A stretch of DNA of 64,000 nt, taken from contig NZ_BCUZ01000004.1 in NCBI RefSeq assembly GCF_001591485.1, positions 1-64,000 of the forward strand. Reading direction: 5' to 3'. Position 1 is the first letter of the stretch; each line of letters starts with the position of its first letter. The notes beneath the pieces were generated by a model. It saw nothing but the letters and a program-made list of their open reading frames with translations. It did no database searches and was not told the DNA's origin. This document shows, piece after piece, positions 10,597-19,884 of this stretch. Position numbers and translations under genes: made by a program. The stretch is from Neobacillus fumarioli NBRC 102428. GTDB taxonomy: Bacteria > Bacillota > Bacilli > Bacillales > Cytobacillaceae.

Positions 10597-11706
10597 TCAA
10601 CTAAATCGCTTTATCGTTTCAAAACTGCCTGGATATTCTTTCACCTGTTCTTCGCCCCGCAAGACACGAAGCGCCCCTTCGTTCAAGGCTTGCAGTTCAT
10701 TTTCACCCGGATGAACGATCACATCGGCAATCCAATTAATCCGATCGGTGATAGATTGTACAAATTCTTTCCCGTACGCAAGACCGCCTGTCAAGATAAT
10801 GGCATCCACTTTACCGGAAAGCACGGCACTTGCCGCACCAATTTCTTTTGCAATCTGATAGGCCATCGCTTCATAGATAAGCGTTGCATCACGATCGCCA
10901 GCAGCAATCATTTTTTCTACTTCAACTGCATTATTAGTGCCAAGATAACCGACAAGTCCCCCTTGTCCAACAAGCATTTTCATTATTTCTTCACGAAAAT
11001 ATTCGCCGGAAAAACAAAGAGCAACTAAATCTCCTGCCGGAACAGTACCGGCTCGCTCGGGACTAAACGGCCCTTCACCGTTAAGTCCGTTATTTACATC
11101 GATGACTTTGCCTTGCTTATGGACTCCGACGGTAATGCCTCCCCCCATATGGGTGACAATTAAATTTAATTCGTCATATCGTTTTCCCATTTCTTTAGCG
11201 ATTCTTCTCGCAACAGCTTTTTGGTTTAACGCATGAAAGATACTCTTTCGTTCAATCAGCGGGAACCCGGAAATTCGAGCAATCGGCTCCATCTCATCTA
11301 CGACAACAGGATCAACAATATATGCTGGAATGTTTAATCCTGCGGCAATTTCATAGGCGATAATGCCACCAAGATTGGACGCATGCTGTCCGGCGTATCC
11401 ATTCCGCAAATCTTCCAGCATTAACTCATTTACTCTATATGTGCCTCCCTCAATCGGACGGAGCAGCCCCCCGCGGCCGCAAACAGCACTCAATTTCGAA
11501 ATATTAATTCCCTCTTGATCCAATGTTTCCAAAATCGTACGCTTTCTAAATTCGTATTGATCAATAATATTTTCAAATGATTGGATGGCCTCCGACTCAT
11601 GGCGGATTGTTTTTTCTAAAATCGAAACTTCATTATCGAATACTCCTATTTTGGTAGATGTCGAACCCGGGTTGATTACGAGAATTCGATACTCTTTATT
11701 TTGCAA
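10597..11706 (-). CDS. buk: Butyrate / branched-chain fatty acid kinase
   Basis: Acetate/butyrate kinase of the ASKHA fold; it makes ATP from the acyl phosphate produced by Ptb. N-terminal phosphate motif [13 protein letters not shown], then [13 protein letters not shown] and [12 protein letters not shown], over 369 residues. The frame extends to 11721, but the GGAGG lies inside that extension and sits 8 nt before a TTG at 11704-11706, which I take as the start. In this operon it probably acts on isobutyryl-, isovaleryl- and 2-methylbutyryl-phosphate. Confidence 0.95.
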   Translation of the reverse strand: MQNKEYRILVINPGSTSTKIGVFDNEVSILEKTIRHESEAIQSFENIIDQYEFRKRTILETLDQEGINISKLSAVCGRGGLLRPIEGGTYRVNELMLEDLRNGYAGQHASNLGGIIAYEIAAGLNIPAYIVDPVVVDEMEPIARISGFPLIERKSIFHALNQKAVARRIAKEMGKRYDELNLIVTHMGGGITVGVHKQGKVIDVNNGLNGEGPFSPERAGTVPAGDLVALCFSGEYFREEIMKMLVGQGGLVGYLGTNNAVEVEKMIAAGDRDATLIYEAMAYQIAKEIGAASAVLSGKVDAIILTGGLAYGKEFVQSITDRINWIADVIVHPGENELQALNEGALRVLRGEEQVKEYPGSFETIKRFS

Positions 11707-11779
11707 CGTATTGACCTCCAATAAGTTTCTATATGTATCATAAATCTAAATAACAAAAATCACCATATTCTCACATGAA

Positions 11780-11816
11780 AGGTAAAGACGCTGAAATGTA
11801 TTCAGCGCTTCACCTA
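11780..11816 (-). repeat. Intercistronic hairpin between bcd and buk
   Basis: Imperfect inverted repeat with core CGCTGAA-ATGTA-TTCAGCG extended by AGGT(A/G)AAG arms. It sits in the 122-bp gap between bcd and buk. No U-run follows on the minus strand, so it looks more like an RNA processing or stability element than a terminator. Confidence 0.45.
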
Positions 11817-11828
11817 ACTTTTTGTCTG

Positions 11829-12932
11829 TTATCGATTTAAGCGATGGCTTAAAATGTGATGACCGTTTCGTAAGAATTGGCTCCGGGAATTGCGAACCTT
11901 TTCAATCCGTTCTTCTGCCATTCTGTCAGCTGCTAAATAAGTAGGAATACCATCCCGTTTGGAAATTTCGATCACTTTCTCGATACTGTTATAAATCTGC
12001 TCAACCTTTTTCATGGCACGTTCATGATTATATCCGTATAATTCGTCAGCTACATTAATAACGCCACCCGCATTGATGACATAATCAGGTGCATAAACAA
12101 TGCCTAGTTCATGGATCACATCACCATGTCGGGCATCCTTTAATTGATTATTCGCTGAACCGGCAATCACTTTTGCTTTTAATTGCGGAATCGTCTCGTC
12201 ATTAATCGTTGCCCCAAGAGCACATGGTGCATAAATATCACATTCGACACCATAGATTTCGTCAGGATCTACGGCAAGAGCTCCAAATTCTTCAACAGCA
12301 CGTTTCACTGCTTCCCGATTAATATCTGTCACGATTAACTGGGCTCCCTCTTCATGCAAGTAGCGGCAAAGCGTATATGCCACATTGCCGACACCCTGTA
12401 CCGCAACGACTTTACCTTCTAATGAGTCAGTGCCAAAAGCCTCTTTTGCCGCTGCTTTCATGCCGCGGTATACACCATAGGCAGTAACTGGCGAAGGGTT
12501 GCCTGATGAACCGAAAGCAGGAGAAATCCCCGTTACAAAATCGGTCTCTTCGTGAATAATATCCATATCATCAACGGTTGTACCTACGTCCTCTGCTGTA
12601 ATATATCTTCCGTTCAAGCCTTGAATATAGCGGCCAAATGCTCGGAATAACTCTTCGCTCTTATCCTTTCTTGGGTCACCGATAATGACAGTCTTTCCTC
12701 CCCCAAGGTTTAATCCTGCGGCTGCGTTTTTATACGTCATGCCTCTTGCCAGACGAAGCGCATCTTCAATAGCTGCCTCTTCCGAAGGATAGGTCCACAT
12801 GCGGGTACCACCAAGAGCAGGCCCAAGGGTTGTGTCGTGAATAGCGATGATCGCTTTTAATCCGGATTGCTTATCTTGGCAGAATACTAATTGCTCATAA
12901 TCATATTTTTCTAAGTATGTGAAAATTTCCAT
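11829..12932 (-). CDS. bcd: Leucine (branched-chain amino acid) dehydrogenase
   Basis: NAD-dependent oxidative deaminase turning Leu, Val and Ile into their 2-keto acids. The 367 residues contain the substrate block ALGGTRMW, the catalytic lysine segment [16 protein letters not shown] near residues 76-90, and the NAD-binding [19 protein letters not shown]-terminal [16 protein letters not shown] is typical of Glu/Leu/Phe/Val dehydrogenases. It is the second gene of the bkd operon, about 30 bp after ptb. Confidence 0.96.
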   Translation of the reverse strand: MEIFTYLEKYDYEQLVFCQDKQSGLKAIIAIHDTTLGPALGGTRMWTYPSEEAAIEDALRLARGMTYKNAAAGLNLGGGKTVIIGDPRKDKSEELFRAFGRYIQGLNGRYITAEDVGTTVDDMDIIHEETDFVTGISPAFGSSGNPSPVTAYGVYRGMKAAAKEAFGTDSLEGKVVAVQGVGNVAYTLCRYLHEEGAQLIVTDINREAVKRAVEEFGALAVDPDEIYGVECDIYAPCALGATINDETIPQLKAKVIAGSANNQLKDARHGDVIHELGIVYAPDYVINAGGVINVADELYGYNHERAMKKVEQIYNSIEKVIEISKRDGIPTYLAADRMAEERIEKVRNSRSQFLRNGHHILSHRLNR

Positions 12933-12963
12933 GTTGTTTCCTCCTCTTAATTAAAAAATGATG

Positions 12964-13872
12964 TTATTCATTCGTACAACTTAATGCAAGTGCCAGCGAA
13001 TAGAGCTTGCTTTGTGCTTTATCCGCTCTTGAAGTTAAAACAATTGGGACCCTGGCTCCGGCAATGACAGCACCGACCTTTGCTTGAGCAAAATAAACTA
13101 AAGATTTATACAATACGTTTCCAACCTCAATGGCTGGGACTAATAAAATATCCGCATTTCCGGCTACTTCACTCTGGAGCCCTTTGTGTTCTGCTGCAAG
13201 CACTGAAACCGCATTATCCAGTGCCAGCGGCCCATCAATGATACACCCCGTTATTTGGCCGCGACTATTCATCATAGTTAATGCGGCCGCATCTACAGTT
13301 GCCTGCATAACCGGGTTCACCACTTCTACAGCCGCAAGCGGAGCAACTTTAGGGGTTTCAATCCCAAGTTTTTTTGCAATTGCAACGGCATTTTGGACGA
13401 TTTGGGCCTTTTGTTGGAGATCAGGAGCAATATTCATTGCTGCATCTGTCACGAGAATCGGCCGGTTGAAGCCAGGAACTTCAAAAACAGCAACATGAGA
13501 TAAAACATTGCCCGTCCGCAGGCCGTACTCTTTATTTAATACAGCTTTCAAAAAAATATTTGTTGGGATGTTCCCTTTCATTAATACATTAGCTTCTTTA
13601 TTATAAATAGCTTTTACAGCAAATTCAGCCGCTTGAGCTTTGGAATCTGCATGTATTATTTTAATGTTTGGATTCCCATTCAAATGTTTTAATGCTACGA
13701 TCGTTTCAATTTTCTTCTGGTCCCCGAAAAGAATGAAATTGCCGAGATTACGATTTAAAGCATCGGCTACAGCGTCGATCACTTCTTCATCTTCCGCTAC
13801 AGCTACTGCAATAGTTTTCTTAGCTGTTTGGGCTACTTTGTCGATCAATGATTCCAGCAGCAGTTGTATCAA
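12964..13872 (-). CDS. ptb: Phosphate butyryltransferase
   Basis: Phosphotransacylase that converts (branched) acyl-CoA and phosphate into acyl phosphate plus CoA; the product feeds butyrate kinase. Family blocks VLMKGNIPTNIFLKAVL, GLRTGNVLSHVAVFEVP and the C-terminal LTSRADKAQSKLYSLALA are present in about 300 residues. The start is unclear. The open frame begins at a TTG at 13870-13872 that directly abuts its own AAAGGGG. A CTG three codons later is spaced 9 nt from that site and matches the remembered B. subtilis Ptb length. First gene of the bkd operon, behind a sigma-54 promoter. Confidence 0.94.
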   Translation of the reverse strand: MIQLLLESLIDKVAQTAKKTIAVAVAEDEEVIDAVADALNRNLGNFILFGDQKKIETIVALKHLNGNPNIKIIHADSKAQAAEFAVKAIYNKEANVLMKGNIPTNIFLKAVLNKEYGLRTGNVLSHVAVFEVPGFNRPILVTDAAMNIAPDLQQKAQIVQNAVAIAKKLGIETPKVAPLAAVEVVNPVMQATVDAAALTMMNSRGQITGCIIDGPLALDNAVSVLAAEHKGLQSEVAGNADILLVPAIEVGNVLYKSLVYFAQAKVGAVIAGARVPIVLTSRADKAQSKLYSLALALSCTNE

Positions 13873-13909
13873 CCCCTTTTATGATATCTGCAATTCCAAT
13901 CTTTTAATA

Positions 13910-13926
13910 TGCAAGAACTGTGCCAA
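13910..13926 (-). promoter_or_regulatory. Sigma-54 (SigL) promoter of the ptb-bkdB operon
   Basis: On the minus strand TTGGCAC-N5-TTGCA is an exact -24/-12 sigma-54 element (GG and GC in register), about 40 bp upstream of ptb. It fits the adjacent gene for a sigma-54 activator, bkdR. Confidence 0.93.
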
Positions 13927-13968
13927 AGATTTCATCCTTGAAAACGCTTTATTAGCAAGATTAGGGTG

Positions 13969-14001
13969 TGCAATATTTTTCATATCGTGAAATTTATTGC
14001 A
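13969..14001 (-). promoter_or_regulatory. Candidate BkdR upstream activator dyad
   Basis: Inverted repeat with 14-nt arms matching at 12 positions (TGCAATA..TTTCA / TGAAA..TATTGCA) around a 5-nt centre, 40-75 bp upstream of the -24 element. It overlaps the 3' end of bkdR. Position and symmetry suit an enhancer-binding-protein site; this is an inference. Confidence 0.5.
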
Positions 14002-16069
14002 TGCTCCTTTTTTCAAGATTATATTTTTCCAGCTTGTAATATAAATTTCTGACAGACAGTCCTAACGTTTTGGCAGTTAATGTTTTATTTCCGTTTAATC
14101 GATTTAATGTTTGTAGTATAATCTTCGCTTCATATTCTTCTATCATTTTCGCCAAAGTAAGTTGGGAAGAAACAGGGGATTCCATTTTGCTGGCGGCTGT
14201 TTCATTAACAGAAATTCGATTCTTTAACTCCGGCAAATGGTGAACATCAATGTAAGTCTCATTATAATTCATAAAAATAATCGCTCTGCCTAAAATATTT
14301 TCCAATTCCCGAACATTTCCGGGCCAATCATATTCCATTAACTGCAACAGAGCCGCATTTGTTATTCCTTCAACGTTTCGCCCATAATCACGATTAATTT
14401 TTTGAATCAGCCGTTCAGATAGGAGAGGGATTTCTTCCTTTCTCTTTCTCAGCGGAGGTATATGGATCGGCATCCGATTCAATCGATAATATAAGTCTTC
14501 CCTAAAGGTACCTCCTGCAATCCCCTTTTCTAAGTTAACATTAGTGGCTGTAATGACTCTTACATTAATTGTAATTGGTTTTGTGCCGCCCACCCGAATA
14601 ATTTCATTTTCCTGGAGGACTCTAAGTAGTTTTGCCTGCATGTTGGCAGATAACTCTCCAATTTCATCGAGAAAGATACTGCCATTATTCGCTTCTTCAA
14701 ATAACCCTCGCTTCCCGCCTCTGATGGCACCGGAAAAAGCTCCCTCTTCGTAGCCGAAAAGTTCGCTTTCAAGCAAAGATTCTGATATGGCTGCACAATT
14801 AACACGGATGAATTTGTTATATTTGCGGTCGCTGGCATTATGAATGGCATGGGCAAACAGCTCTTTTCCTGTTCCGGACTCACCGCGAAGCAGAATGGTT
14901 GCCGGTGTTTTTGCCCCCAGCTTCGCCTGTTCAATCGCCAGCAGCATTTCTTCAGATTTCCCGATAATGTCCTCAAATGTATATTTCGCTTCTAGCTTGC
15001 GGATAATTTGCCTCGCCCTGCTTAATTCCCGGCTGAGCGATTTCATTTCGGACATATCATGGATGACACCAACACTCCCTTTCAATTTTCCATTGACAAT
15101 AATTGGAGCAACATTGACGATGACCTCTTTTTCATTTGGACCAACCCGCATGGGTACTCCTCGGACAGCTCGCCTTGTCTGCAGGACTTTCATATGCATA
15201 CTTTCGCCTTCAGAAATATCCGCAGTAGCCGGTTTGCCAATGACCTGTTCTTCTGTTAATCCTGTAATTCGGGTATAGGCCGGATTAATCATGATCCCCC
15301 GTCCATTTTCATCCACTACGGAAATGGCATCATCACTTGAATGAATAATTGCCTGCAGCATAGTTTGGATTTCCTTCAGGTCGGTAATTTCTTCCGCAAG
15401 CTTGACCACCTCAGTAATATCCTTAAAAACCGCAACAGCGCCAATTAATGACCCGTTCTCTTCAATAATCGGGATTCTTGTGGTGATAATTTTAAGTCCA
15501 TTGCCCAAAACCATTTCCTGATTCGTTTCTATGCGTCTTGTTTTTAGAACGACAGGTAGACGACTTTCTGGAATAACCTCCCCTACAAACTTTCCAAGAG
15601 CCTGCTCTTTCTTAACTCCCATCATTTCTTCTGCTCTACGGTTAAATAAAATAATAAATCCTTGATTATTGATGACAACCATCCCATCACTTGTGGCATT
15701 AAAAATTAATTCCTGCAAATAGGATTCGTATTGATGCTTTTGTAATAGCTCTTCCTTTTCTTCCATTAGTTTCGAAAAAAGAAATGCAACGCTTCCAGGA
15801 ATTAAGATGGTTTTCTTATTCTTTGTATTTCGGAGCGCTTGAAAAACACCTTCATCACCAGTTGCTTCAATAATAATATCAATATTATCCATCAAAAATG
15901 GATACCATTCTGTTCCTGTCTTAATTCCTTCCTTCTGTGCCAGGCGGATCCCGGGTGCATTCAAATTGCGGTCAATCACAACATATACCCGCAGCATTTC
16001 TGATTCTTTCAATATTTTTAAAATAGCCGTTCCACCTTTTCCAGCTCCGACAATCATTACGTTTTGCAT
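13994..16069 (-). CDS. bkdR: Sigma-54-dependent activator of the bkd operon (BkdR)
   Basis: Enhancer-binding protein of 691 residues. It has an N-terminal nucleotide-binding-like fold ([16 protein letters not shown]), two PAS domains (about residues 110-220 and 230-345), an AAA+ domain, and a C-terminal Fis-type helix-turn-helix ([23 protein letters not shown]). The AAA+ domain shows Walker A GESGTGKE. Its sigma-54 contact loop reads GAFSGA in place of the consensus GAFTGA. It is encoded just upstream of the sigma-54 promoter of ptb, matching the known role in induction of branched-chain keto acid degradation. Confidence 0.95.
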   Translation of the reverse strand: MQNVMIVGAGKGGTAILKILKESEMLRVYVVIDRNLNAPGIRLAQKEGIKTGTEWYPFLMDNIDIIIEATGDEGVFQALRNTKNKKTILIPGSVAFLFSKLMEEKEELLQKHQYESYLQELIFNATSDGMVVINNQGFIILFNRRAEEMMGVKKEQALGKFVGEVIPESRLPVVLKTRRIETNQEMVLGNGLKIITTRIPIIEENGSLIGAVAVFKDITEVVKLAEEITDLKEIQTMLQAIIHSSDDAISVVDENGRGIMINPAYTRITGLTEEQVIGKPATADISEGESMHMKVLQTRRAVRGVPMRVGPNEKEVIVNVAPIIVNGKLKGSVGVIHDMSEMKSLSRELSRARQIIRKLEAKYTFEDIIGKSEEMLLAIEQAKLGAKTPATILLRGESGTGKELFAHAIHNASDRKYNKFIRVNCAAISESLLESELFGYEEGAFSGAIRGGKRGLFEEANNGSIFLDEIGELSANMQAKLLRVLQENEIIRVGGTKPITINVRVITATNVNLEKGIAGGTFREDLYYRLNRMPIHIPPLRKRKEEIPLLSERLIQKINRDYGRNVEGITNAALLQLMEYDWPGNVRELENILGRAIIFMNYNETYIDVHHLPELKNRISVNETAASKMESPVSSQLTLAKMIEEYEAKIILQTLNRLNGNKTLTAKTLGLSVRNLYYKLEKYNLEKRSMQ

Positions 16070-16253
16070 GGTTATTGCTCCTTATGAAAGGATTTCGAAA
16101 AAATTTTCTTAGTAGAAAGAGAAAACTGTGCACTTTTTTTCATATTTTATTTTAAACTTCAACAGACATCTTGACAAATTTCATCTATAATCCATTCATT
16201 TTTTGGTATATAATGACTGTAAATATTTCATTTCAAAATGGAAGGATCAAATC

Positions 16254-16493
16254 ATGACGCGGATTATTGCCCTTATTATTTTAGTGATTCCCGGTTTTTT
16301 GGCTGCTTTCGGAATTAAGTTGATGCGTGATATGACATTTGGCATTCTACAGGCACCGTTTCCGAATTTATGGTTGCAATTTTTGACGGGGTTTATTCTG
16401 TTTGTCGGTGGTCTTGGCTTTGTAGGCGGATTTATCTTCCATCGTGATCGGAAAAGAAATAACGTTCAAGCAAGATTCAAAAAGACGAAATAA
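16254..16493 (+). CDS. yqzF: DUF2627 small membrane protein (YqzF family)
   Basis: Small membrane protein of unknown function, 79 residues with two hydrophobic stretches (about residues 4-22 and 38-62) and a basic C-terminal tail. The ATG at 16254 follows a GGAAGGA ribosome site, so the longer open frame back to 16203 is rejected. It is divergent from bkdR and convergent with the glycerophosphodiesterase gene, the same neighbourhood as in Bacillus. Confidence 0.85.
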   Translation: MTRIIALIILVIPGFLAAFGIKLMRDMTFGILQAPFPNLWLQFLTGFILFVGGLGFVGGFIFHRDRKRNNVQARFKKTK

Positions 16494-16518
16494 GAGACCG
16501 TTCATGTTACGGTCTCTT
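16492..16518. terminator. Bidirectional terminator yqzF / glycerophosphodiesterase
   Basis: Perfect 9-bp stem AAGAGACCG / CGGTCTCTT with a 9-nt loop. A T-run follows on the plus strand, and the convergent genes end on or beside it. Confidence 0.75.
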
Positions 16519-17235
16519 TTCATATTCCTTTCTTATTCTTAATGCTTTCACGGGATCATCCGTAATAATCGCACTGCATTGAACATTGAACAACCTGCGC
16601 ATATCCTGCCCGCGATTAACTGTATAAGGTCTTACCTCAATGCCATTTTCAATGGTCATTCTAATAATGTGATCGGAGACAGCGGAATGTTTTGGGTGAA
16701 TTGCTTTTGCCCGGATGGATTGCGCATAAATCCATGGCATATAAATTCCCTCAATAAAAAGCGGCGCTGTTTCAATTTCCGGAGCTAACTGATAGTTATA
16801 AACAATACTGTAATGATTAAAAGAAGAAATAATAATTCGATCGGCCACATCATATTTGCGTACCAGCTCAACTACTTTTTCTTCCATGCCCTCATATGGG
16901 ATAAGACCGTTTTTAAATTCAATATTACATATTAGTTTGTTTGTTTTAAGCCATTCCAATACTTCCTCCAACGATGGAATGGGCTCTTTTTTAATCCCTT
17001 TCTTATTGGCATTCAACTTTCTTATTTCTTTAAAAGAATAATCTTTCACAAAACCTGATCCAGTCGTAGTCCGGTCTACTTTTTCATCATGAATCACTAC
17101 AACTACGCCGTCTTTTGTTAATTGCGTATCAAACTCAATCCCATCAGCTCCCGCCTTCTCAGCAGCCACAAAGGAACTCATTGTATTTTCTGCATAAGCT
17201 GCGGAATACCCACGGTGAGCAAAAATTTGTGTCAT
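16507..17235 (-). CDS. Glycerophosphodiester phosphodiesterase (YqiK-like)
   Basis: Cytosolic GDPD-family enzyme that hydrolyses glycerophosphodiesters to glycerol-3-phosphate and an alcohol. It has the catalytic HRG at the N-terminus (IFAHRGYSAAYAENT), the metal-binding EFDTQLTKDG and VVIHDE segments, and NIEFKNG. The 242 residues begin at an ATG at 17233-17235, spaced 8 nt from GGGAAG; a GTG three codons earlier is less likely. No signal peptide is seen. It lies downstream of spo0A, as yqiK does in B. subtilis. Confidence 0.9.
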   Translation of the reverse strand: MTQIFAHRGYSAAYAENTMSSFVAAEKAGADGIEFDTQLTKDGVVVVIHDEKVDRTTTGSGFVKDYSFKEIRKLNANKKGIKKEPIPSLEEVLEWLKTNKLICNIEFKNGLIPYEGMEEKVVELVRKYDVADRIIISSFNHYSIVYNYQLAPEIETAPLFIEGIYMPWIYAQSIRAKAIHPKHSAVSDHIIRMTIENGIEVRPYTVNRGQDMRRLFNVQCSAIITDDPVKALRIRKEYEKRP

Positions 17236-17352
17236 TTGTCTCACTTCCCATCATTCCATGTATTGACGGTCCAATAGAATCCAACATTAAAACACCCTAA
17301 AACAGCTTATGCAAATCATTTAGATATTTTCATTTTTAGACAAAAATAAAAA

Positions 17353-17373
17353 CCCTAAGATGTTGACTTAGGG
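17353..17373 (-). terminator. spo0A terminator
   Basis: Stem CCCTAAG / CTTAGGG with a 7-nt loop, followed on the minus strand by TTTTTATTTTTG, just after the spo0A stop. Confidence 0.8.
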
Positions 17374-17386
17374 AATCATTTCAATC

Positions 17387-18181
17387 TTAAGATGCTTTAT
17401 GTTCCAGACGAAGCTTGTCAGCAACCATAGCAATGAACTCCGAATTAGTCGGCTTAGCTTTGGACATACTGACAGTATATCCGAATAAGGAGGAGATGGA
17501 ATCAATATTTCCTCGGCTCCAAGCAACTTCTATTGCATGCCGGATGGCTCTTTCTACCCTGCTTGCCGTTGTGTTATATTTTTTGGCAATGTCCGGATAT
17601 AAAACTTTCGTAATAGAACCCAATAATTCAATATCATTATAAACCATGGCAATCGCTTCACGTAAATATAAATATCCTTTAATATGTGCGGGGACACCAA
17701 TTTCATGGATAATACTCGTAATGCTTGCATCCAAATTTTTCGGCTTAGATTCAGTCTGTGAACGAAAACCTTGAGCCGATACTTTTCGGGCAGAAATCGA
17801 ATGGCCGATACCGCTAACCTGCCGAATGTGATTACATAAATTCTCCATATCAAACGGCTTTAGAATGAAATAGGAGGCGCCAAGCTCTACCGCTTTCTTT
17901 GTCACATCTTCCTGTCCAAACGCTGTCAGCATGATCACATGAGGCAGAACTCCCTTTTTTAATTCACGCAGACGTTCCAACACCGCCAAACCATCTAAAT
18001 GGGGCATAATAATATCTAGCACAAGAACGTCCGGATCTATTGTACGTAATAATTCCAGACACTCTTGGCCATTATGAGCGATTCCCGCTACTTCCATATC
18101 ATCCTGGGACGAAATATAGTCCTCTAATAATCCAATAAGTTCCCGATTGTCGTCAACGACGCAAACTTTAATTTTCTTCAA
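17387..18181 (-). CDS. spo0A: Stage 0 sporulation master regulator Spo0A
   Basis: Response regulator and transcription factor that commits the cell to sporulation. Receiver domain with acidic pocket DD at residues 10-11, phospho-acceptor Asp56 (VLVLDIIMP) and conserved Lys in FILKPFD near 108. The C-terminal DNA-binding domain has the recognition-helix sequence [20 protein letters not shown]. The 264-residue length is standard. A SigH promoter with an embedded 0A box lies about 100 bp upstream and a terminator directly follows. Confidence 0.99.
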   Translation of the reverse strand: MKKIKVCVVDDNRELIGLLEDYISSQDDMEVAGIAHNGQECLELLRTIDPDVLVLDIIMPHLDGLAVLERLRELKKGVLPHVIMLTAFGQEDVTKKAVELGASYFILKPFDMENLCNHIRQVSGIGHSISARKVSAQGFRSQTESKPKNLDASITSIIHEIGVPAHIKGYLYLREAIAMVYNDIELLGSITKVLYPDIAKKYNTTASRVERAIRHAIEVAWSRGNIDSISSLFGYTVSMSKAKPTNSEFIAMVADKLRLEHKAS

Positions 18182-18273
18182 AACCGCTTCCTCCTCAACT
18201 CGTAACTAAAACATCTAATATTTAAGAATAAATGTTGTCGTCTTTGGTTTCGCATATCTTTATTCTAAATTAG

Positions 18274-18302
18274 AAATTCGACAATGCAACAAAAATTCCT
18301 TT
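18274..18302 (-). promoter_or_regulatory. SigH promoter of spo0A with overlapping 0A box
   Basis: Minus-strand -35 AAAGGAATT and -10 GTCGAATTT, separated by 11 nt, match the SigH consensus (RNAGGAWWW / RNNGAATWW). A perfect 0A box TGTCGAA (18277-18283) overlaps the -10. A near-match AGTCGAA lies further upstream (18366-18372). This is the sporulation-induced promoter arrangement known for spo0A. Confidence 0.8.
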
Positions 18303-18432
18303 ACTTTTTTTTATTTTTCTAAAAATAGTGAGAAAATCTTATCTTTTCTTCGTTTTTCTCTTTTTTTCGACTAAAATCGTATATTTGCCACATTGTTCCA
18401 AAATAATATTGGACAATTTTCACCAAAAAGAA

Positions 18433-18465
18433 AAGCAAAATAGGGGAATTTTTCCTATTTTGCTT
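18433..18465 (-). terminator. spoIVB terminator
   Basis: Perfect 12-bp stem AAGCAAAATAGG / CCTATTTTGCTT, 9-nt loop, followed on the minus strand by TTTCTTTTTGG, directly after the spoIVB stop. Confidence 0.85.
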
Positions 18466-18470
18466 CAAAT

Positions 18471-19760
18471 TTAGCTTGCTTTATTTTTAGGCATATCGTA
18501 TATGTTAATTCCCGCTTCATCCAGCATCCATTCGATGTGAACCCCGTAACCAGAAGTCGGATCATTCACAAACACATGGGTCACTGCACCGACAAGCTTA
18601 CCATCTTGGATGATTGGACTGCCGCTCATCCCTTGAACAATTCCTCCTGTTTTTTCTAACAGTTTAAGATCGGTTACTTTGATGACCATTCCTTTTGTTG
18701 CCGGAAACTTTTGCGGGATCGTACTGACGATTTCAATGTTAAATTCTTCCACCTTATCATTATTTACCACTGTTAAAATTTTTGCCGGTCCTTCTTTTAC
18801 TTGACTGGACAAGGCAATTGGCATAGGCTTATCCATTATTCCGTTTTTCAGTTGTTTGTTTAGCTCACCAAAAATTCCAAACGGGCTATTCTTTTGAATA
18901 TTTCCAACAATTTCTCCATCTGATGAGAAGCGTGCAAGCTTTTCACCAGGGTCTCCACTGCTGCCTTTTTCAATAGAAGTAACGGTTGAGCGAACAATTT
19001 GTCCATCTTCAACGACAATAGGTTTTTTCGTATCCATATCTGAAATGACATGGCCAAGGGCACCATATTTTTTCGATTGGGGATGATAAAAAGTCATCGT
19101 TCCGATTCCTGCTGCTGAATCCCGAATATATAAACCAAGTTTATACGTATTTTCTGTTTTGTCTTTTAATGGGGTTAGTTTTGTTGTAAATGAACCATTT
19201 TCTCTGCTTATGACAAGATCGAGAGCTTTACCGCTTTGCCCTGCGGCTTGTACATACGGTGCTACATCCGTCATTTTTTCGATTTTATGGCCATTGATTT
19301 CGGTAATAATATCACCGACTTTAATGCCGGCAATTTCACCTGGAGATTTTTTCCCATTTTCAGTATTCACTAAGTGGTGGCCAACCACTAACACACCAAC
19401 AGTATTTAACTTGACACCAATGGATTGACCGCCTGGAATCACCCGAAAATCCTTCAATACTCTTACATCAACTTTTTTAATGGGGATTCCGGCAAATTCC
19501 AACAGCATTTCATTTTTGCCGTTTTGAACTCCTTTAACTTTTACCGAATGTTGATCTTCCTCTAATTTAACATTAGAATTGTGAGAAACTAATGCGGCTG
19601 AAACCGGTGCAGCCTTGTTGAAGCTAAAATTTTGTCCCTCGAAAACCGTAATAGTTTTTGGGATTGTTAAAAATTGATCCATCGGCTGAAAAAAAATTAG
19701 GCTGGCTAATGAAACAAGGAGAATTCCACCAATAATTTTTCTAATGATCTCTAGTTTCAC
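18471..19760 (-). CDS. spoIVB: SpoIVB signalling serine protease
   Basis: Forespore-secreted S55-family peptidase that cleaves SpoIVFA and so triggers pro-sigma-K processing in the mother cell. It has an N-terminal membrane anchor (about residues 8-26), a PDZ domain ([20 protein letters not shown]) and a protease domain. The catalytic His lies in GALGHVISD and the Ser in [10 protein letters not shown] near the C-terminus. The GTG at 19758-19760 is better spaced from GAGGAG than the GTG three codons earlier. It lies between recN and spo0A, as in B. subtilis. Confidence 0.96.
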   Translation of the reverse strand: MKLEIIRKIIGGILLVSLASLIFFQPMDQFLTIPKTITVFEGQNFSFNKAAPVSAALVSHNSNVKLEEDQHSVKVKGVQNGKNEMLLEFAGIPIKKVDVRVLKDFRVIPGGQSIGVKLNTVGVLVVGHHLVNTENGKKSPGEIAGIKVGDIITEINGHKIEKMTDVAPYVQAAGQSGKALDLVISRENGSFTTKLTPLKDKTENTYKLGLYIRDSAAGIGTMTFYHPQSKKYGALGHVISDMDTKKPIVVEDGQIVRSTVTSIEKGSSGDPGEKLARFSSDGEIVGNIQKNSPFGIFGELNKQLKNGIMDKPMPIALSSQVKEGPAKILTVVNNDKVEEFNIEIVSTIPQKFPATKGMVIKVTDLKLLEKTGGIVQGMSGSPIIQDGKLVGAVTHVFVNDPTSGYGVHIEWMLDEAGINIYDMPKNKAS

Positions 19761-19810
19761 AATTTTCACTCTCCTCGCTTCTTTTACGCTAAGTTTAATG
19801 GCTACATCTA

Positions 19811-19841
19811 TAATTTTGCCTCCTTGACAATCATTTATAAC
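19811..19841 (-). promoter_or_regulatory. Possible sigma-F/G promoter of spoIVB
   Basis: The minus-strand -10 GGCAAAATTA fits the sigma-F -10 consensus (GGNRANANTR). A loose -35 (GTTATA) lies about 15 nt upstream. spoIVB is a known forespore gene, but the -35 match is weak. Confidence 0.4.
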
Positions 19842-19856
19842 TTAGGTTTAGATAAA

Positions 19857-19884
19857 AAAAGCTACCCATAATGGATAGCTTTTC
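19857..19884 (-). terminator. recN terminator
   Basis: Stem GCTATCC / GGGTAGC (one G.U pair) extended by A/T pairs and followed on the minus strand by seven T. It overlaps the recN stop. Confidence 0.75.
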
